DNA from: Chondrilla cf. caribensis
Lineage: Eukaryota > Porifera > Demospongiae > Chondrillida > Chondrillidae
Length of the DNA: 64,000 nucleotides
Assembly: GCA_964020155.1 (NCBI GenBank)
Contig: OZ026567.1
Location: 1,020,693 to 1,084,692 of the forward strand
Direction of reading: 5' to 3'
The translations under genes were made by a program, and so were the position numbers. The notes beneath the pieces were generated by a model, which worked only from the letters and a program-made list of their open reading frames with translations, did not search any database and had not been told where the DNA came from. This document shows, piece after piece, positions 23,401-33,150 of this stretch. How positions within the stretch are numbered: the first letter of the stretch is position 1; every line of letters starts with the position of its first letter.

Positions 23401-26359
23401 TCCTCCATCGTCAACTCCAGAGACTCCTTCATCGTCAACTCCAGTGACTCCTTCATCGTCAACTCCAGAGACTCCTCCATCGTCAACTCCAGAGACTCCT
23501 CCATCGTCAACTCCAGAGACTCCTCCATCGTCAACTCCAGTGACTCCTCCATCGTCAACTCCAGAGACTCCTCCATCGTCAACTCCAGAGACTCCTTCAT
23601 CGTCAACTCCAGAGACTCCTCCATCGTCAACTCCAGAGACTCCTTCATCGTCAACTCCAGTGACTCCTCCATCGTCAACTCCAGTGACTCCTCCATCGTC
23701 AACTCCAGAGACTCCTCCATCGTCAACTCCAGAGACTCCTCCATCGTCAACTCCAGAGACTCCTCCATCGTCAACTCCAGAGACTCCTCCATCGTCAACT
23801 CCAGAGACTCCTCCATCGTCAACTCCAGAGACTCCACCATCGTCAACTCCAGAGACTCCTCCATCGTCAACTCCAGTGACTCCTCCATCGTCAACTCCAG
23901 TGACTCCTTCATCGTCAACTCCAGTGACTCCTCCATCGTCAACTCCAGTGACTCCTTCATCGTCAACTCCAGAGACTCCTCCATCATCAACTCCAGAGAT
24001 TCCTTCATCGTCAACTCCAGTGACTCCTCCATCGTCAACTCCAGAGACTCCTCCATCGTCAACTCCAGAGACTCCTCCATCGTCAACTCCAGAGACTCCT
24101 TCATCGTCAACTCCAGTGACTCCTTCATCGTCAACTCCAGAGACTCCTCCATCGTCAACTCCAGAGACTCCTCCATCGTCAACTCCAGAGACTCCTCCAT
24201 CGTCAACTCCAGTGACTCCTCCATCGTCAACTCCAGAGACTCCTCCATCGTCAACTCCAGAGACTCCTTCATCGTCAACTCCAGAGACTCCTCCATCGTC
24301 AACTCCAGAGACTCCTTCATCGTCAACTCCAGTGACTCCTCCATCGTCAACTCCAGTGACTCCTCCATCGTCAACTCCAGAGACTCCTCCATCGTCAACT
24401 CCAGAGACTCCTCCATCGTCAACTCCAGAGACTCCTCCATCGTCAACTCCAGAGACTCCTCCATCGTCAACTCCAGAGACTCCTCCATCGTCAACTCCAG
24501 TGACTCCTCCATCGTCAACTCCAGTGACTCCTTCATCGTCAACTCCAGAGACTCCTCCATCGTCAACTCCAGTGACTCCTTCATCGTCAACTCCAGAGAC
24601 TCCTCCATCATCAACTCCAGAGATTCCTTCATCGTCAACTCCAGTGACTCCTCCATCGTCAACTCCAGAGACTCCTCCATCGTCAACTCCAGAGACTCCT
24701 CCATCGTCAACTCCAGAGACTCCTCCATCGTCAACTCCAGAGACTCCTCCATCGTCAACTCCAGAGACTCCTCCATCGTCAACTCCAGAGACTCCTCCAT
24801 CGTCAACTCCAGAGACTCCTCCATCGTCAACTCCAGAGACTCCTCCATCGTCAACTCCAGAGACTCCTTCATCGTCAACTCCAGTGACTCCTCCATCGTC
24901 AACTCCAGAGACTCCACCATCACTTACAGAGAGACCACCATCAGCTTCAGAACCTTCACCATCGACCACAGAGCCTTTGCTATCATCTACAGGGACTCTA
25001 CCATCACCTACGGAGACTCCATCATCTCCCCCAGAGATTCCAGATTCATTGAGGAATATTTCTTCGACTAGCAACCCGACATCTGAAGATATTACAAACC
25101 TTACTAACACTTTGGATTCTTTCATCAGTAATCCAAATAACCTTCAGAGCAATGAGGTTGGTATCTGTTGTAGTCTACATACACAAAAAATGTAGACAAT
25201 AAAATTTGTATAATATGTACAGTAACTGTACATATTATACAAATATAGTATAATTATAAATATAATTAATATAATAATAGTATTTCTGTGTACTGTTATG
25301 CAGTAAATAATGTGACAATACGTACAAGCCCTATATAAGTCCAAAACAGATACTGCATGTGTATGTAAACCAGCCAAATATCCACAGCACCACAAGGAGT
25401 AAGGCTCATGGTAACAGAAGTAAGAATAAGCGGAAAAATCCTCAGAAACGCACATACTCACAATTAAAGACAATTAACCATGAATATAGACAACAGGTAC
25501 ACAGTGGAAACTGTGGGAGATTTACCATGCATATTAATGTTTCATTTCAGTCCAGACAGATTGTGCTTGATGCAGTGGAAGTTTTATCATTGACAAGTAG
25601 CGATTCCATCAATAATACATCTGGAGTTAATGTTGAACAAACGTGAGTGGTTGATAAACAATTTAATATACCTAAGTTGCCTTTCATAATAACCAAATTC
25701 CTTATATACAGAATAACCAATTCTATCAATGCCTTAGTCACCAACACACCAGTGTCTCGTGGACAAATGACCACTATCAGAAGTTCTAGAGGAACTGCAG
25801 AGATTACTGTGTCTCGTCCAACAGTAGACACATTAAGGGACAATGGAGTACAGGTTATATCTCAGAATACCACTGTCAACCTACCTCCAGGTCTTGCCAT
25901 GCAGATCTTTGGAAGTGGCTTAGGTGATGGAAATGCTAGATTTGCTGTGAGTACCTTTTCAAATCAAGATGGGAGATTCCCACCACAGGAATCGTTGTCC
26001 ATTGGTACAAATCTGGTTGACATCTCCTTGCTGGATCAGAATGGAATTGTTCCTGTGTTCGATCTCAACAGGAACAATCGGGTCACCATTGAACTTCAGA
26101 GAAATGTAAGTATGCAAAGATATAAAGTATGTTTTCGATATTATCACATCATAGATACAAATTCCATTATTACTACATTGCTTCAATGTTTTGTCCCTGT
26201 CTAGTCCACAAATTTTGTTGATGGAAGGCAAATTTGTTCCTTTTGGGACGTGACTGTGTCAGACTGGAGTTCTGATGGTTGTGAAGTGATTTCTGTTACT
26301 GGAAATACTGTGACTTGTGCCAGTGACCATCTGACTATCTTTGGCTCTCTGGTGGTGAG

Positions 26360-26419
<60 letters not shown>

Positions 26420-26732
26420 ATGTACGTACGTTTTACTGTTTGTGTGTGTGTAGTGTGTAAGTGTGTAGGGGTGGGGATTGCTGCAGTCTGGAGCCCTTGA
26501 TGGTCATTATGGTGCCATCACTCAGGGCTGTACCCCATCTTTCTTATCTCGTGGGTCTTGCAAGCCCACATATGAGTAACCTCTCTGCATGAGGGGGCCA
26601 TGTGGTAGGGGTGTTGGGCAGGTGTCCCCACTGCCAATGGTCCCTTGTCCTGATGCCTCCTGCTGGCTCATCCCCTTGAATTGGGGGCCACATAACCAAA
26701 GTTGGCAGTGGTAAATACAAATACAAGAACAA

Positions 26733-26764
<32 letters not shown>

Positions 26765-27359
26765 GAGTGTGTGCATGTGTGCGTTATAGACATTGTGTAT
26801 GTGCACCGATATACAATATATATATTATATACACACACACGCACACACATAAACATGTGTGTACATGCACACACACATGTATACACATGCACACACACAA
26901 GCAAACATGTGCGTACACACATGCACGCATACACACTATACAATTCATCTATTGCTCATTGTTGCACTGATATCTTCCTATTTAGGGCTCTTCTCCACCT
27001 GATGGTATCACTCCATTGGGTGCTGTACTGATTGCAGTTGGAGTGTTTATTGCTATTGTCCTGATTGTGGCTGGAGGAGTCATGCTGGGAGTGATGTGAG
27101 TTATCTTGTGTCCATAGAGCTATTACACTGAAGTGGGCTAATTTCAAATACGTATGTAAGCTCCTTGACATAAGCATGTTGTTCCAATATGTCATAAACA
27201 TCTACTATGTGCATGGAACCACAGATATTTAATTTCCCACTTATTATAGATTATGGTATACTGTTGTGATGTGAATTTAAAGGAATGTCTGTATATACAT
27301 TTTGTAGCTTCTATCGGAAGAAGAAAGAAGACAACGGAGTTATTCTCGCAAGTTTATAG
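11802..27359 (+). CDS. Gene B: complete Reeler, Cys-rich, FN3 x6, mucin-like, GAIN-GPS, single-pass receptor
   Basis: My model has 20 coding exons: 11802-12039, 12655-12809, 13991-14085, 14589-14646, 14745-14766, 14919-15035, 15430-15600, 17595-17879, 18270-18563, 18739-19023, 19379-19696, 20415-20699, 21349-21663, 21765-25156, 25551-25642, 25712-26105, 26205-26354, 26986-27095 and 27308-27359, plus the possibility of a missed 5' non-coding exon (19 intervals are listed). All junctions are GT-AG and in phase. The order is signal peptide, Reeler, Eph-like Cys-rich, three pairs of FN3 domains, Thr/Pro/Ser-rich stalk, GAIN, GPS, one helix and a short basic tail. It lacks HRM domains but shares the GAIN-GPS exon cassette and flanking Ser/Thr repeats with genes A and C, so it is a paralogue with a swapped N-terminus. 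It is probably a cell-surface adhesion or recognition protein. The start is the first of two adjacent ATGs. Confidence 0.75.
12268..12622 (+). repeat. (TG)n microsatellite, gene B intron 1
   Basis: About 350 bp of TG repeats with CATG and TATG interruptions, ending some 30 bp before the intron 1 acceptor. Cys-Val and His-Thr frames across it are artefacts. Confidence 0.95.
12655..14646 (+). CDS. Gene B exons 2-4: remainder of Reeler domain (12655-12809, 13991-14085, 14589-14646)
   Basis: Using the acceptor ctccaattag at 12654 (phase 1), the protein reads NYTITMRGGASSLRGFLVEF, matching the Reeler core in which a strand leads to a Gly-Phe-Leu segment. The next exon gives HGVTQSKINTDGITSFIW and TSPG, matching the family's Val-Thr-(His/Gln)-Ser and Trp-(Thr)-(Ala/Ser)-Pro motifs. 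The third gives WYTIVTSPSAYF. An alternative acceptor at 12631 would break the frame. The intron before 12655 carries a 350-bp TG microsatellite. Reeler domains occur in reelin, spondin-type and ferric-chelate-reductase-like surface proteins. Confidence 0.75.
12810..13990. other. Gene B intron 2, nothing else recognised
   Basis: 1.2-kb intron between Reeler exons, flanked by a gtaagc donor and a cacacag acceptor. AT-rich and unique within the window. No additional exon or element is supported. Confidence 0.6.
14086..14588. repeat. TG microsatellites and a reversed fragment of the dispersed repeat in gene B intron 3
   Basis: The intron holds two TG tracts (about 14104-14280 and 14355-14500). 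Between them, 14283-14350 is the reverse complement of the end of the dispersed repeat that is abundant at 28-37 kb (it contains CATAATTACAGATATTCCCA). Hence the repeat travels with TG tracts in both orientations. Confidence 0.75.
14745..15600 (+). CDS. Gene B exons 5-7: Eph-receptor-like Cys-rich region (14745-14766, 14919-15035, 15430-15600)
   Basis: A 22-nt microexon (IPSEMSC) is followed by an exon with CSNDSFIY, CVRCPENGTFETTPEGRTC and then one with CPENTYLIL, CLECPANSMSEKG and CPCEEGFGRRERNNASLPC. The Cys-x-Cys, Gly-Phe-x-Arg and Pro-Cys order matches the cysteine-rich segment that precedes the first FN3 domain in Eph receptors (GCC2/GCC3-type modules). FN3 domains follow here too. The microexon is supported by phase (0 to 1) and by the Cys it adds. 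No tyrosine kinase follows. Confidence 0.7.
15601..17594. other. Gene B intron 7 (2 kb), no further exon recognised
   Basis: The flanking exons join in phase 1 without loss of domain continuity (Cys-rich to FN3), so no exon is needed. The stretch is AT-rich, with a possible weak inverted repeat around 16200-16390 (GTTTGGACGA and TCGTCCAAAC). I see no gene. Confidence 0.55.
17595..21663 (+). CDS. Gene B exons 8-13: six fibronectin type III domains in three pairs
   Basis: Exons 17595-17879, 18270-18563, 18739-19023, 19379-19696, 20415-20699 and 21349-21663 are all phase 1-1, the classic symmetrical FN3 exon. Odd domains start CFTTPPTNITVI or CFTAPPTNITVI, with the FN3 Trp in ITWEAPAN and the strand NYTLYVTAFTETGC. 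Even domains start CPDTPPNITNVV, with LEYTPP, FRYAVY and C-terminal VAYSNDC. Each pair, with its introns, has been duplicated: the intron segment before each even domain (ending TACTGTTGTATGTGTTGCTAG) is almost the same three times. The paired Cys residues per domain suggest an internal disulfide, which is unusual for FN3. Confidence 0.85.
19697..20414. other. Gene B intron 11, nothing recognised
   Basis: A 0.7-kb intron with no repeat family seen elsewhere in the window and no supported exon. It is longer than the corresponding intron in the previous FN3 pair (18564-18738), so sequence was gained or lost after duplication. Confidence 0.5.
20700..21348. other. Gene B intron 12 with a possible inserted element
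   Basis: The equivalent intron at 19024-19378 is 355 bp, but this one is 649 bp. The extra sequence, roughly 20715-21250, has a different base composition (CATGCGCAGAGCGGCAGCAT, then CTTCGAGG and TTCGAACG-type CpG-containing stretches). It lacks the TTGTTG-rich filler of the paralogous introns. It looks like an insertion of unknown class. I found no terminal repeats that I trust. Confidence 0.4.
21765..25156 (+). CDS. Gene B exon 14: mucin-like Thr/Pro/Ser repeat stalk fused to GAIN subdomain A
   Basis: This 3,392-nt exon (phase 1 to 0) opens VKLSTASMYVPEMTSS. Its first part is about 14 copies of the 20-residue EVTSSLSDVPEMTSS-type repeat shared with genes A and C. From about 22,800 to 24,925 there are about 88 copies of a 24-bp unit encoding TPETPPSS, with E/V and P/S variants. 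The end, SLRNISSTSNPTSEDITN to NNLQSNE, is the GAIN subdomain A segment that is a separate exon in genes A and C. Dense Thr/Ser/Pro predicts heavy O-glycosylation and an extended rod. The - strand is also open for more than 1,100 codons (Gly-Val-Asp-Asp repeats), but that is a by-product of the repeat. Confidence 0.8.
25551..26105 (+). CDS. Gene B GAIN subdomain B exons (25551-25642, 25712-26105)
   Basis: The first exon reads SRQIVLDAVEVLSLTSSD and ends phase 2. The second reads ITNSINALVTNTPVSRGQ, then NLPPGLAMQIFGSGLGDG, SIGTNLVDISLLDQNG and ends ELQRN. It is clearly paralogous to the GAIN exons of genes A and C but is the most diverged of the set, together with 60544-61106. Confidence 0.85.
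26205..26354 (+). CDS. Gene B GPS exon with His-Leu-Thr site but a missing cysteine
   Basis: This 150-nt phase 0-0 exon encodes ICSFWDVTVSDWSSDGCEVI and then VTCASDHLTIFGSLV. His-Leu-Thr is intact, so autoproteolysis between Leu and Thr is plausible. The usual Cys-x-Cys before it reads Cys-Ala-Ser, so one of the two conserved GPS disulfides should be absent. The donor gtgagt runs directly into a TG microsatellite (26358-26420). Confidence 0.85.
26465..26725. mobile_element. Possible SINE-like insertion in gene B intron 17
   Basis: A GC-richer 250-bp block (GGTGGGGATTGCTGCAGTCT to CCACATAACC) ends AAATACAAATACAAG, like a short simple-repeat tail of a retroposon, and lies between two TG tracts. 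There is no second copy in the window and no clear A and B boxes, so the class is a guess. Confidence 0.35.
26986..27359 (+). CDS. Gene B transmembrane exon (26986-27095) and tail exon (27308-27359)
   Basis: The exon after the GPS reads GSSPPDGITPLGAVLIAVGV and continues as a single hydrophobic helix to MLGV, ending in phase 2 before gtgagt. The last exon reads (I)FYRKKKEDNGVILASL and then TAG at 27357-27359. The RKKK cluster is a strong stop-transfer signal, and the tail is about 16 residues. In adhesion GPCRs the GPS is followed by the first of seven helices. Here only one exists, giving a type I single-pass product. Confidence 0.85.
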
Positions 27360-27955
27360 TTTGTATAATTTTGTATTAACAGAGTACTATATAACATAGA
27401 GTATATAGACACAGAATACACATGAACAGAATCAGTATATATAGATCTAAACCTGTATATAACCCATCACATGATGTAAGTGGTATATTTACGTACACTC
27501 AGAGTCTAATGTAGTTCACACAAATTAGTACAATAATTGAATCAGTTGCAAAAAATGTAAATATGTCAGCTAAATCAAACATGAGGTGACACACTGGGTG
27601 AGACGGGCTCCCTCTTGGGCACCCTTCCCACCTGGAGTGTCACTCAGGTTGAAGTCAGATCGGGTTAAAAGTAGTACAGTTTGGGTTGGAATTCTACAAA
27701 ATACACATGGGAAAAATTTTGCTATCCTCAACCATTTCATTATTGTGCATTCACACTTGTCTCCACTTTTACATACACCCCTTCACATACACCATAACAA
27801 TGGATATACAAATTTAAATGTATACACACAATATGTATTATGTACATATAACATGTATTTGCATGTATTTGTTGTACATGCATGTACAATTTTTGTGGAT
27901 GTACAGTGTCATATGCACATTAGTATTGAAACATAATGTAGGGGGGTTGGTGAGA
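27360..27955. other. Downstream flank of gene B
   Basis: AT-rich 3' flank. A moderately GC-rich block at about 27585-27700 (GTGACACACTGGGTGAGACG) resembles no other sequence in the window. I cannot place a polyadenylation signal with confidence and see no gene. Confidence 0.45.
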
Positions 27956-28214
27956 AGAATGGGAAATTGGTTCTTGGGTGATAAAATCTCCTTCATTTCA
28001 GCTGTTCATCATCCTTCTTCATTATCTACTATGTACGTAGCTAAATTCATGTGTGGATTTAGCTATGGTGTAGAATTGAGGCTCTGTCAGTCTTAGAATT
28101 GAAAGAAGTATAATATATTACTTCAATTGACATACAGGTGGCATTTATGTTCCAAGTGTGTATAAAAATAAGTGTGTAGATATGTAAAAGTCTATAATAT
28201 TATATGTGTGTGTG

Positions 28215-28260
<46 letters not shown>

Positions 28261-29279
28261 CGTCTGTGTATATTTGGTTTGTGTCCAAACACACATACAA
28301 CGCATATATACACAGACAGGGGTGTGGGGAGTTGTGTGTGCACGTGCATGGGGGCTGTGTATTTTGTGAGGGGTGTCCATGTGTGGGAGTGTGGGTACAG
28401 GTGCATGTGCATGTATTCTAAACTTCCTCGGCTAATGAAATTGCTTTCATTTCAACTGTCCAGCATCCTTCTTCATTATCTACTATGTATGTAGCTAAAT
28501 TGAGGAGAAATGAAAACACCTTGAAGCGGTGTTACCTGATCTGGATGCTTGTTGGGAGAAACTGTTTCAGTATGCTGTCAAAAGGAACTGAATATACTTG
28601 GTTGGGTTTGTTATGTTTGCTATGCAGTGAATGGATACACAATCCATGAGAATGGGCTTCATCACGTGTATATGTGTACACACACCCTCAACATCTCAAA
28701 TACACACACACAGGCACAAATGAATACACACTCAAAATCGCCAACATGCGCACACAAACACATAGAATACATAACTGTACATTAGGCATATTACTCCTGG
28801 ATCAGCTGCATTGTATCCAGCACTTTCATAGCTATAATATGCCATTTCAATCAACATACAGGTAGCATTTATGTTCCAAGTGTGTGATGTGCGTTGTGTG
28901 TGTATTAGTCTGTGTATATATGGGTACTAGGGTATGTGCGTCAAAGTACATTTGAGGGGTGAGCATGCATGTGTGTTGGTGTGGGTGCAGATGCATGTGC
29001 ATGTATTCTAAACTTGCTTGGGTGATAAAATCTCTTTCATTTCAGCTGTTCATCATCCTTCTTCATTATCTACTATGTACGTAGCTAAATCGAGGAGAAA
29101 TGTGAACACTTTCCAACAGTGTTACCTGTCCTGGATGCTTGTCCAGGGAAACTGTTTCGGTATGTTGTCAAAAGGAACTTAAAATTCTCCTTGTCTGGTT
29201 CGGTATGTTCGGTTTGCAGTGAATGGAAACCCAATCTATTAGATGGGAATATCTGTAATTATGAACCCTGACATGCACA

Positions 29280-29328
<49 letters not shown>

Positions 29329-29646
29329 AAGCGCAAACACCCACACAAACACATATAATACATAGCATATTACTCCAGCAGTGCTGTATCCCGCAATGCT
29401 TCAAGTATTCAACAGCAAATTGGTCTATATAAATAGTTATTGGACTATGAGTTTATGAATAATCACTGTATACCCTATCATGTGTGGATTTAGCTATGGT
29501 GTAGAGGCTCTGTCAGTCTTAGAATTGAAATGAGTATAGTATGTTACTTCAATTGACATACAGGTGACTTTTATGTTCCAAGTGTGTATAAAAATAAGTG
29601 TGTAGATATGTAAAAGTCTATATATGTGTGTGTGTCCGTGTCCGTG

Positions 29647-29699
<53 letters not shown>

Positions 29700-30931
29700 T
29701 TGTCTGTGTATATTTGGTTTGTGTCCAAACACACACACAACGCATATATATTATACACAGACAAGGGTGTGGGGAGTTGTGTGTGCATGTGCATGGGGGC
29801 TGTGTATTTTGTGAGGGGTGTGCATGTGTGGGAGTGTGGGTACAGGTGCATGTGCATGTATTCTAAACTTGCTTGGGTGATAAAATCTCTTTCATTTCAA
29901 CTGTTCATCATCCTTCTTCATTTCTACTATGTACGTAGCTAAATTGAGGAGAAATGAAAACACCTTGCAACAGTGTTACCTGCCCTGGATGCTTGTCTGG
30001 AGAAACTGTTTCAGTATGTTGTCAACAGGAACTGAATATATTTGGGTTTGTTATGTTTGCTATGCAGTGAATGGACACACAATCCATGAGAATGGGCTTC
30101 ATCACGTGTATATATGTGTACACACAACTCAACTTCTCAAATACACACACACTTGCACACATACAAATGAATACACACTCAAAAGTGCCAACATGCGCAC
30201 ACAAACACATAGAATACATAACTGTACATTAGGCATAATCCAGCTGCATTGTATCCTGCACTTTCATAGCATTCAGCTGTAAATTGTTATGTACTATAAT
30301 ATACACAGTTATTGGACTTGAATGATGTCATGAATAATCACTGTATTGTTTATCATGTATGGAACTAGCTACAGTGTGGGATGGAGGTCCTGTCAGTCTT
30401 AGTATTGAAAGAGTATAATATGTCATTTCAATCAACATACAGGTAGCATTTATGTTCCAAGTGTGTGATGTATGTTGTGTGTGTATTAGTCTGTGTATAT
30501 ATGGGTAGGGTATGTGTTTCAAAGCACACACGCACACACAAACCTTATACGTATGCACAGACAGGAGTGTGGGGAGTTGAGTTGTGTGTGTGCACACACA
30601 TAATGGTTGAGTATTATGTGAGGGGTGAGCATGTGTGTTGGTGTGGGTGCAGATGCATGTGCATGTATATGCTAAACTTGCTTGGCTAATAAAATAGCTT
30701 TCATTTCAACTGTTATCATCCTTCTTCATTATCTACTGTGTACATGGCTAAATTGAGGAGAAATGTGAACACCTTTCAACATTGTTACCTGACCTGGATG
30801 CTTGTCCGGAGAAAGTGTTTCAGTATGTTGTCAAAGGAACTGAAAATTCTCAGGGTTGGGTTGTTATGTTTGGTTTGCAGTGAATGGAAACCCAATCCAT
30901 TAGATGGGAATATCTGTAATTATGAAGCCTG

Positions 30932-30971
<40 letters not shown>

Positions 30972-30989
30972 GCACGCACGCACGCACGC

Positions 30990-31220
30990 ACGCACATGGT
31001 CTCGAACACAACTGATAAATTATAGACAGGATCCATTGTCTTATTACCAAGTGTCAACGAGGTTAATCGTTCCGTCTCGAAGCGGAGTCAATAGTTGGTT
31101 ACCCACGCACAGAATTGCGGTGGCTGCCAATATTGTTCGATTAGGTCATTTCTTGGTTACTTTGAACGCAAATGGTTCGTCGAACGAAGCGTTCAGCACT
31201 AAGTCGTCCCACCGATGGTA
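30990..31220 (+). repeat. Repeat with GTCTTATTACCAAGTGTC and GTCCCGAAGCGGAGTCAA motifs, three copies
   Basis: Copies at about 31000-31150, 36000-36150 and 37010-37160 begin CGAACACAACTGAT or a variant and pass through a GAAGCGGAGTCAATA segment to CAGAATTGCGGTGG. They always follow a (CA)n tail of the 260-bp repeat, so the two form one larger duplicated unit. Confidence 0.75.
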
Positions 31221-32017
31221 ATGGGGCACTATCGCAGCATATATTAAAATGGCAAACTTAGACAAAGGTTACTGTGGATCACACGCACATCCGTGAAAAG
31301 AGCATTTATTTCGATTTCTTCCCGTCGATAAATTTCGGACTAAATCACTACTAAGTACCTTAAAACAATTCAAATAATAATTTTCAAACTTTTTTGCATC
31401 ACGATTGTTCGATTTCTTTCGTCGAAGAGCAGGATTCGCCAATCCGTCGTTCGGGACACCAAATAGTCGGCCATCATGACGTCCATTTTGGAAGACATTT
31501 TATATGATGTCACTGAACTACGTCATTGATCACTATGAATACTATTAACAACCTCCATTCGCGTCTTTGCGTGTGTGGCGAACAATCGTTTGTAGAAATG
31601 TCAACATGCGGGAATTTTACAACCTCCGTCGAGCCGTAAAGGAAGTCGGAGGCTTGGCGGAGGTCATAAAATGTATAATCATGTTATTTTCTACATCCAC
31701 GTCATACAATATGACTTCACATATGCACATTATGTCATAATATTATGTACATTGTCATTAAATATTATTGAAAATTTATTATAATATTAATACAAACATG
31801 TAATACTTATATTATCCAGTGTAATAATGATCAAATAAAATATACTGTATTCTTATAAGTTTTAACACTCCATTCCATTTCCTGTATTTCTTTTTCTTGT
31901 CAACCATCAATAATACAAAACAACTCTGTCTATGTCTATATATATATGTATGCATGCATGTATATAAGATTATGCCAAAGGACTGGGATCAAGGGGGCAA
32001 AGCCCTCCTTATTAAAA
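31220..32017. other. Unique AT-rich intergenic sequence
   Basis: Between the repeat at 31 kb and the hairpin element at 32018. It contains CpG-bearing stretches (CTCCGTCGAGCCGTAAAGGA) near 31630 and an AT-rich stretch after 31700. No open frame with domain similarity and no RNA gene is seen. Confidence 0.5.
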
Positions 32018-32247
32018 CAAGTCATTTGAGTTGAGAAATTTGTGGGGCTTCCACCCCCACACTCAAATTACTTGGTGTCTTTGTTAGGTTCAGAATAACC
32101 TTTGCTGAAGTTATTAAGTTCGGCGGAGCTTCAGCGCACATATCCTAGCCCAATTTCTAATTGCCGGCGTTCGAAATCGGCCATCATTTATTCGCGCAAT
32201 AAAAATTATAGCATAAATTAATTGTTGCAGCTATGAGTAGGAACACG

Positions 32248-32289
<42 letters not shown>

Positions 32290-32320
32290 CATACCAGAAG
32301 TCAAAATAAAAACAATATAG
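32018..32320 (-). mobile_element. Hairpin-ended dispersed element, copy 2
   Basis: Read on the - strand it runs CTATATTGTTTTTATTTTGA, then an AT tract, then GGCCGATTTCGAACGCCGG, to a diverged terminal hairpin (CAAGTAATTTGAGT near one arm, CTCAAATGACTTG at the other). It matches copy 1 over nearly its whole length but lacks the 5' GGGGCTGCC hairpin. Confidence 0.75.
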
Positions 32321-32379
32321 ATCAATATATATAATATCTGTATAATATAACTGCATATCTATTCACTTAATTTGATGTG

Positions 32380-33150
32380 AACGTGTACACAGAGATGGAT
32401 GCCTAAGAGGTGAATAACTGTCCAGAGATGATTCATGGGAATGTCTGTGGAGAAATTTGAAGCGAAATGAGGACTTGTTGAACATGTGAAGAGCATGTGA
32501 TTTGTTATAAAAATAGTAACAAAATGGCAGCATCCTGTGACTGAGGAAGCCACACAGGGATAGCAATGAGAAAACCTCATTCCAACTTCATTCCAACTTG
32601 TGCTGTTGTGTGTGAGGGAGATCTATCAGTACGTGTTCACTGCATAGATACCTTTGATAAAAACATATCACGCCCCCAAAACACAGATCACACCCACAAC
32701 CACAGCATGTCACTACTGTACTTGTTTGTCTGATTTCAGCTTCTGTCTTCTAACCATGTGCAGTGTGCATCTGTGCATGTAAAACGATAGATGGTGTACA
32801 TTTTTATCATAATTGTAATAATATGTTTTCCTACGCGTGCCTGCAACAATGAATTTATATTGCGTGAAAGAAAGATGGCCGATTTCGAACGCCGACAAAC
32901 AACCGACGTGCGCTGAAGTTCCTTTGAATGTAATAATTTCAGCGAAGGTTCTTCTGAACCCAGGAAAGTCACCCAAGTAATTCGAGTGTGGGGGAGGCAG
33001 CCCCACGAGTTTTTGAACTCGAATTACTTGTTGTGGAAGAATGTAATACAAAGATAATTATAGTGTACACATGTATGTTCACTGAATTGATATGTTTTAA
33101 TTGCGATCTTGTCTGACTTCAGTCACCATTATGACACCTTGAATGGTGGT
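32380..33150 (+). repeat. Segmental duplication, partner of 37150-38105
   Basis: The block containing AAATGGCAGCATCCTGT, ATGAGAAAAC, TGTTTGTCTGATTTCAGCTT and CCATTATGACACCTTGAATG is present in the same order at about 37150-38105. The two copies differ by the hairpin-element insertion at 32806-33032 here and by an extra ~430 bp near 37450-37880 in the partner. Confidence 0.8.
32806..33032 (+). mobile_element. Hairpin-ended dispersed element, copy 3, with an empty-site partner
   Basis: In the duplicate the flanking sequence is continuous (GTACATTTTTGTGGAAGAAT at about 37979). Here GTACATTTTT and GTGGAAGAAT are separated by 227 bp matching the 3' two thirds of copy 1. These include AAGATGGCCGATTTCGAACG and the full terminal hairpin (CAAGTAATTCGAGT ... 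ACTCGAATTACTTG). This defines the 3' boundary as ...ACTTGTT and shows no long target duplication. Confidence 0.8.

Noticed and set aside
21700..25125. Minus-strand open frame of 1,141 codons with Gly-Val-Asp-Asp repeats
   Set aside because: It is the antisense of the TPETPPSS mucin exon. The 24-bp unit is stop-free in several frames. It has no splice context, signal peptide or paralogue, while the + frame joins flanking exons in phase.
21765..25156. CRISPR array or similar direct-repeat system
   Set aside because: No unique spacers. The repeats are contiguous, coding, in frame and in a eukaryotic intron-exon setting.
26522..26806. Minus-strand frame with GIRTRDHWQWGH in the gene B intron
   Set aside because: Lies in a possible retroposon insertion within an intron. 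It lacks a start context and any second copy. Treated as part of the mobile element.
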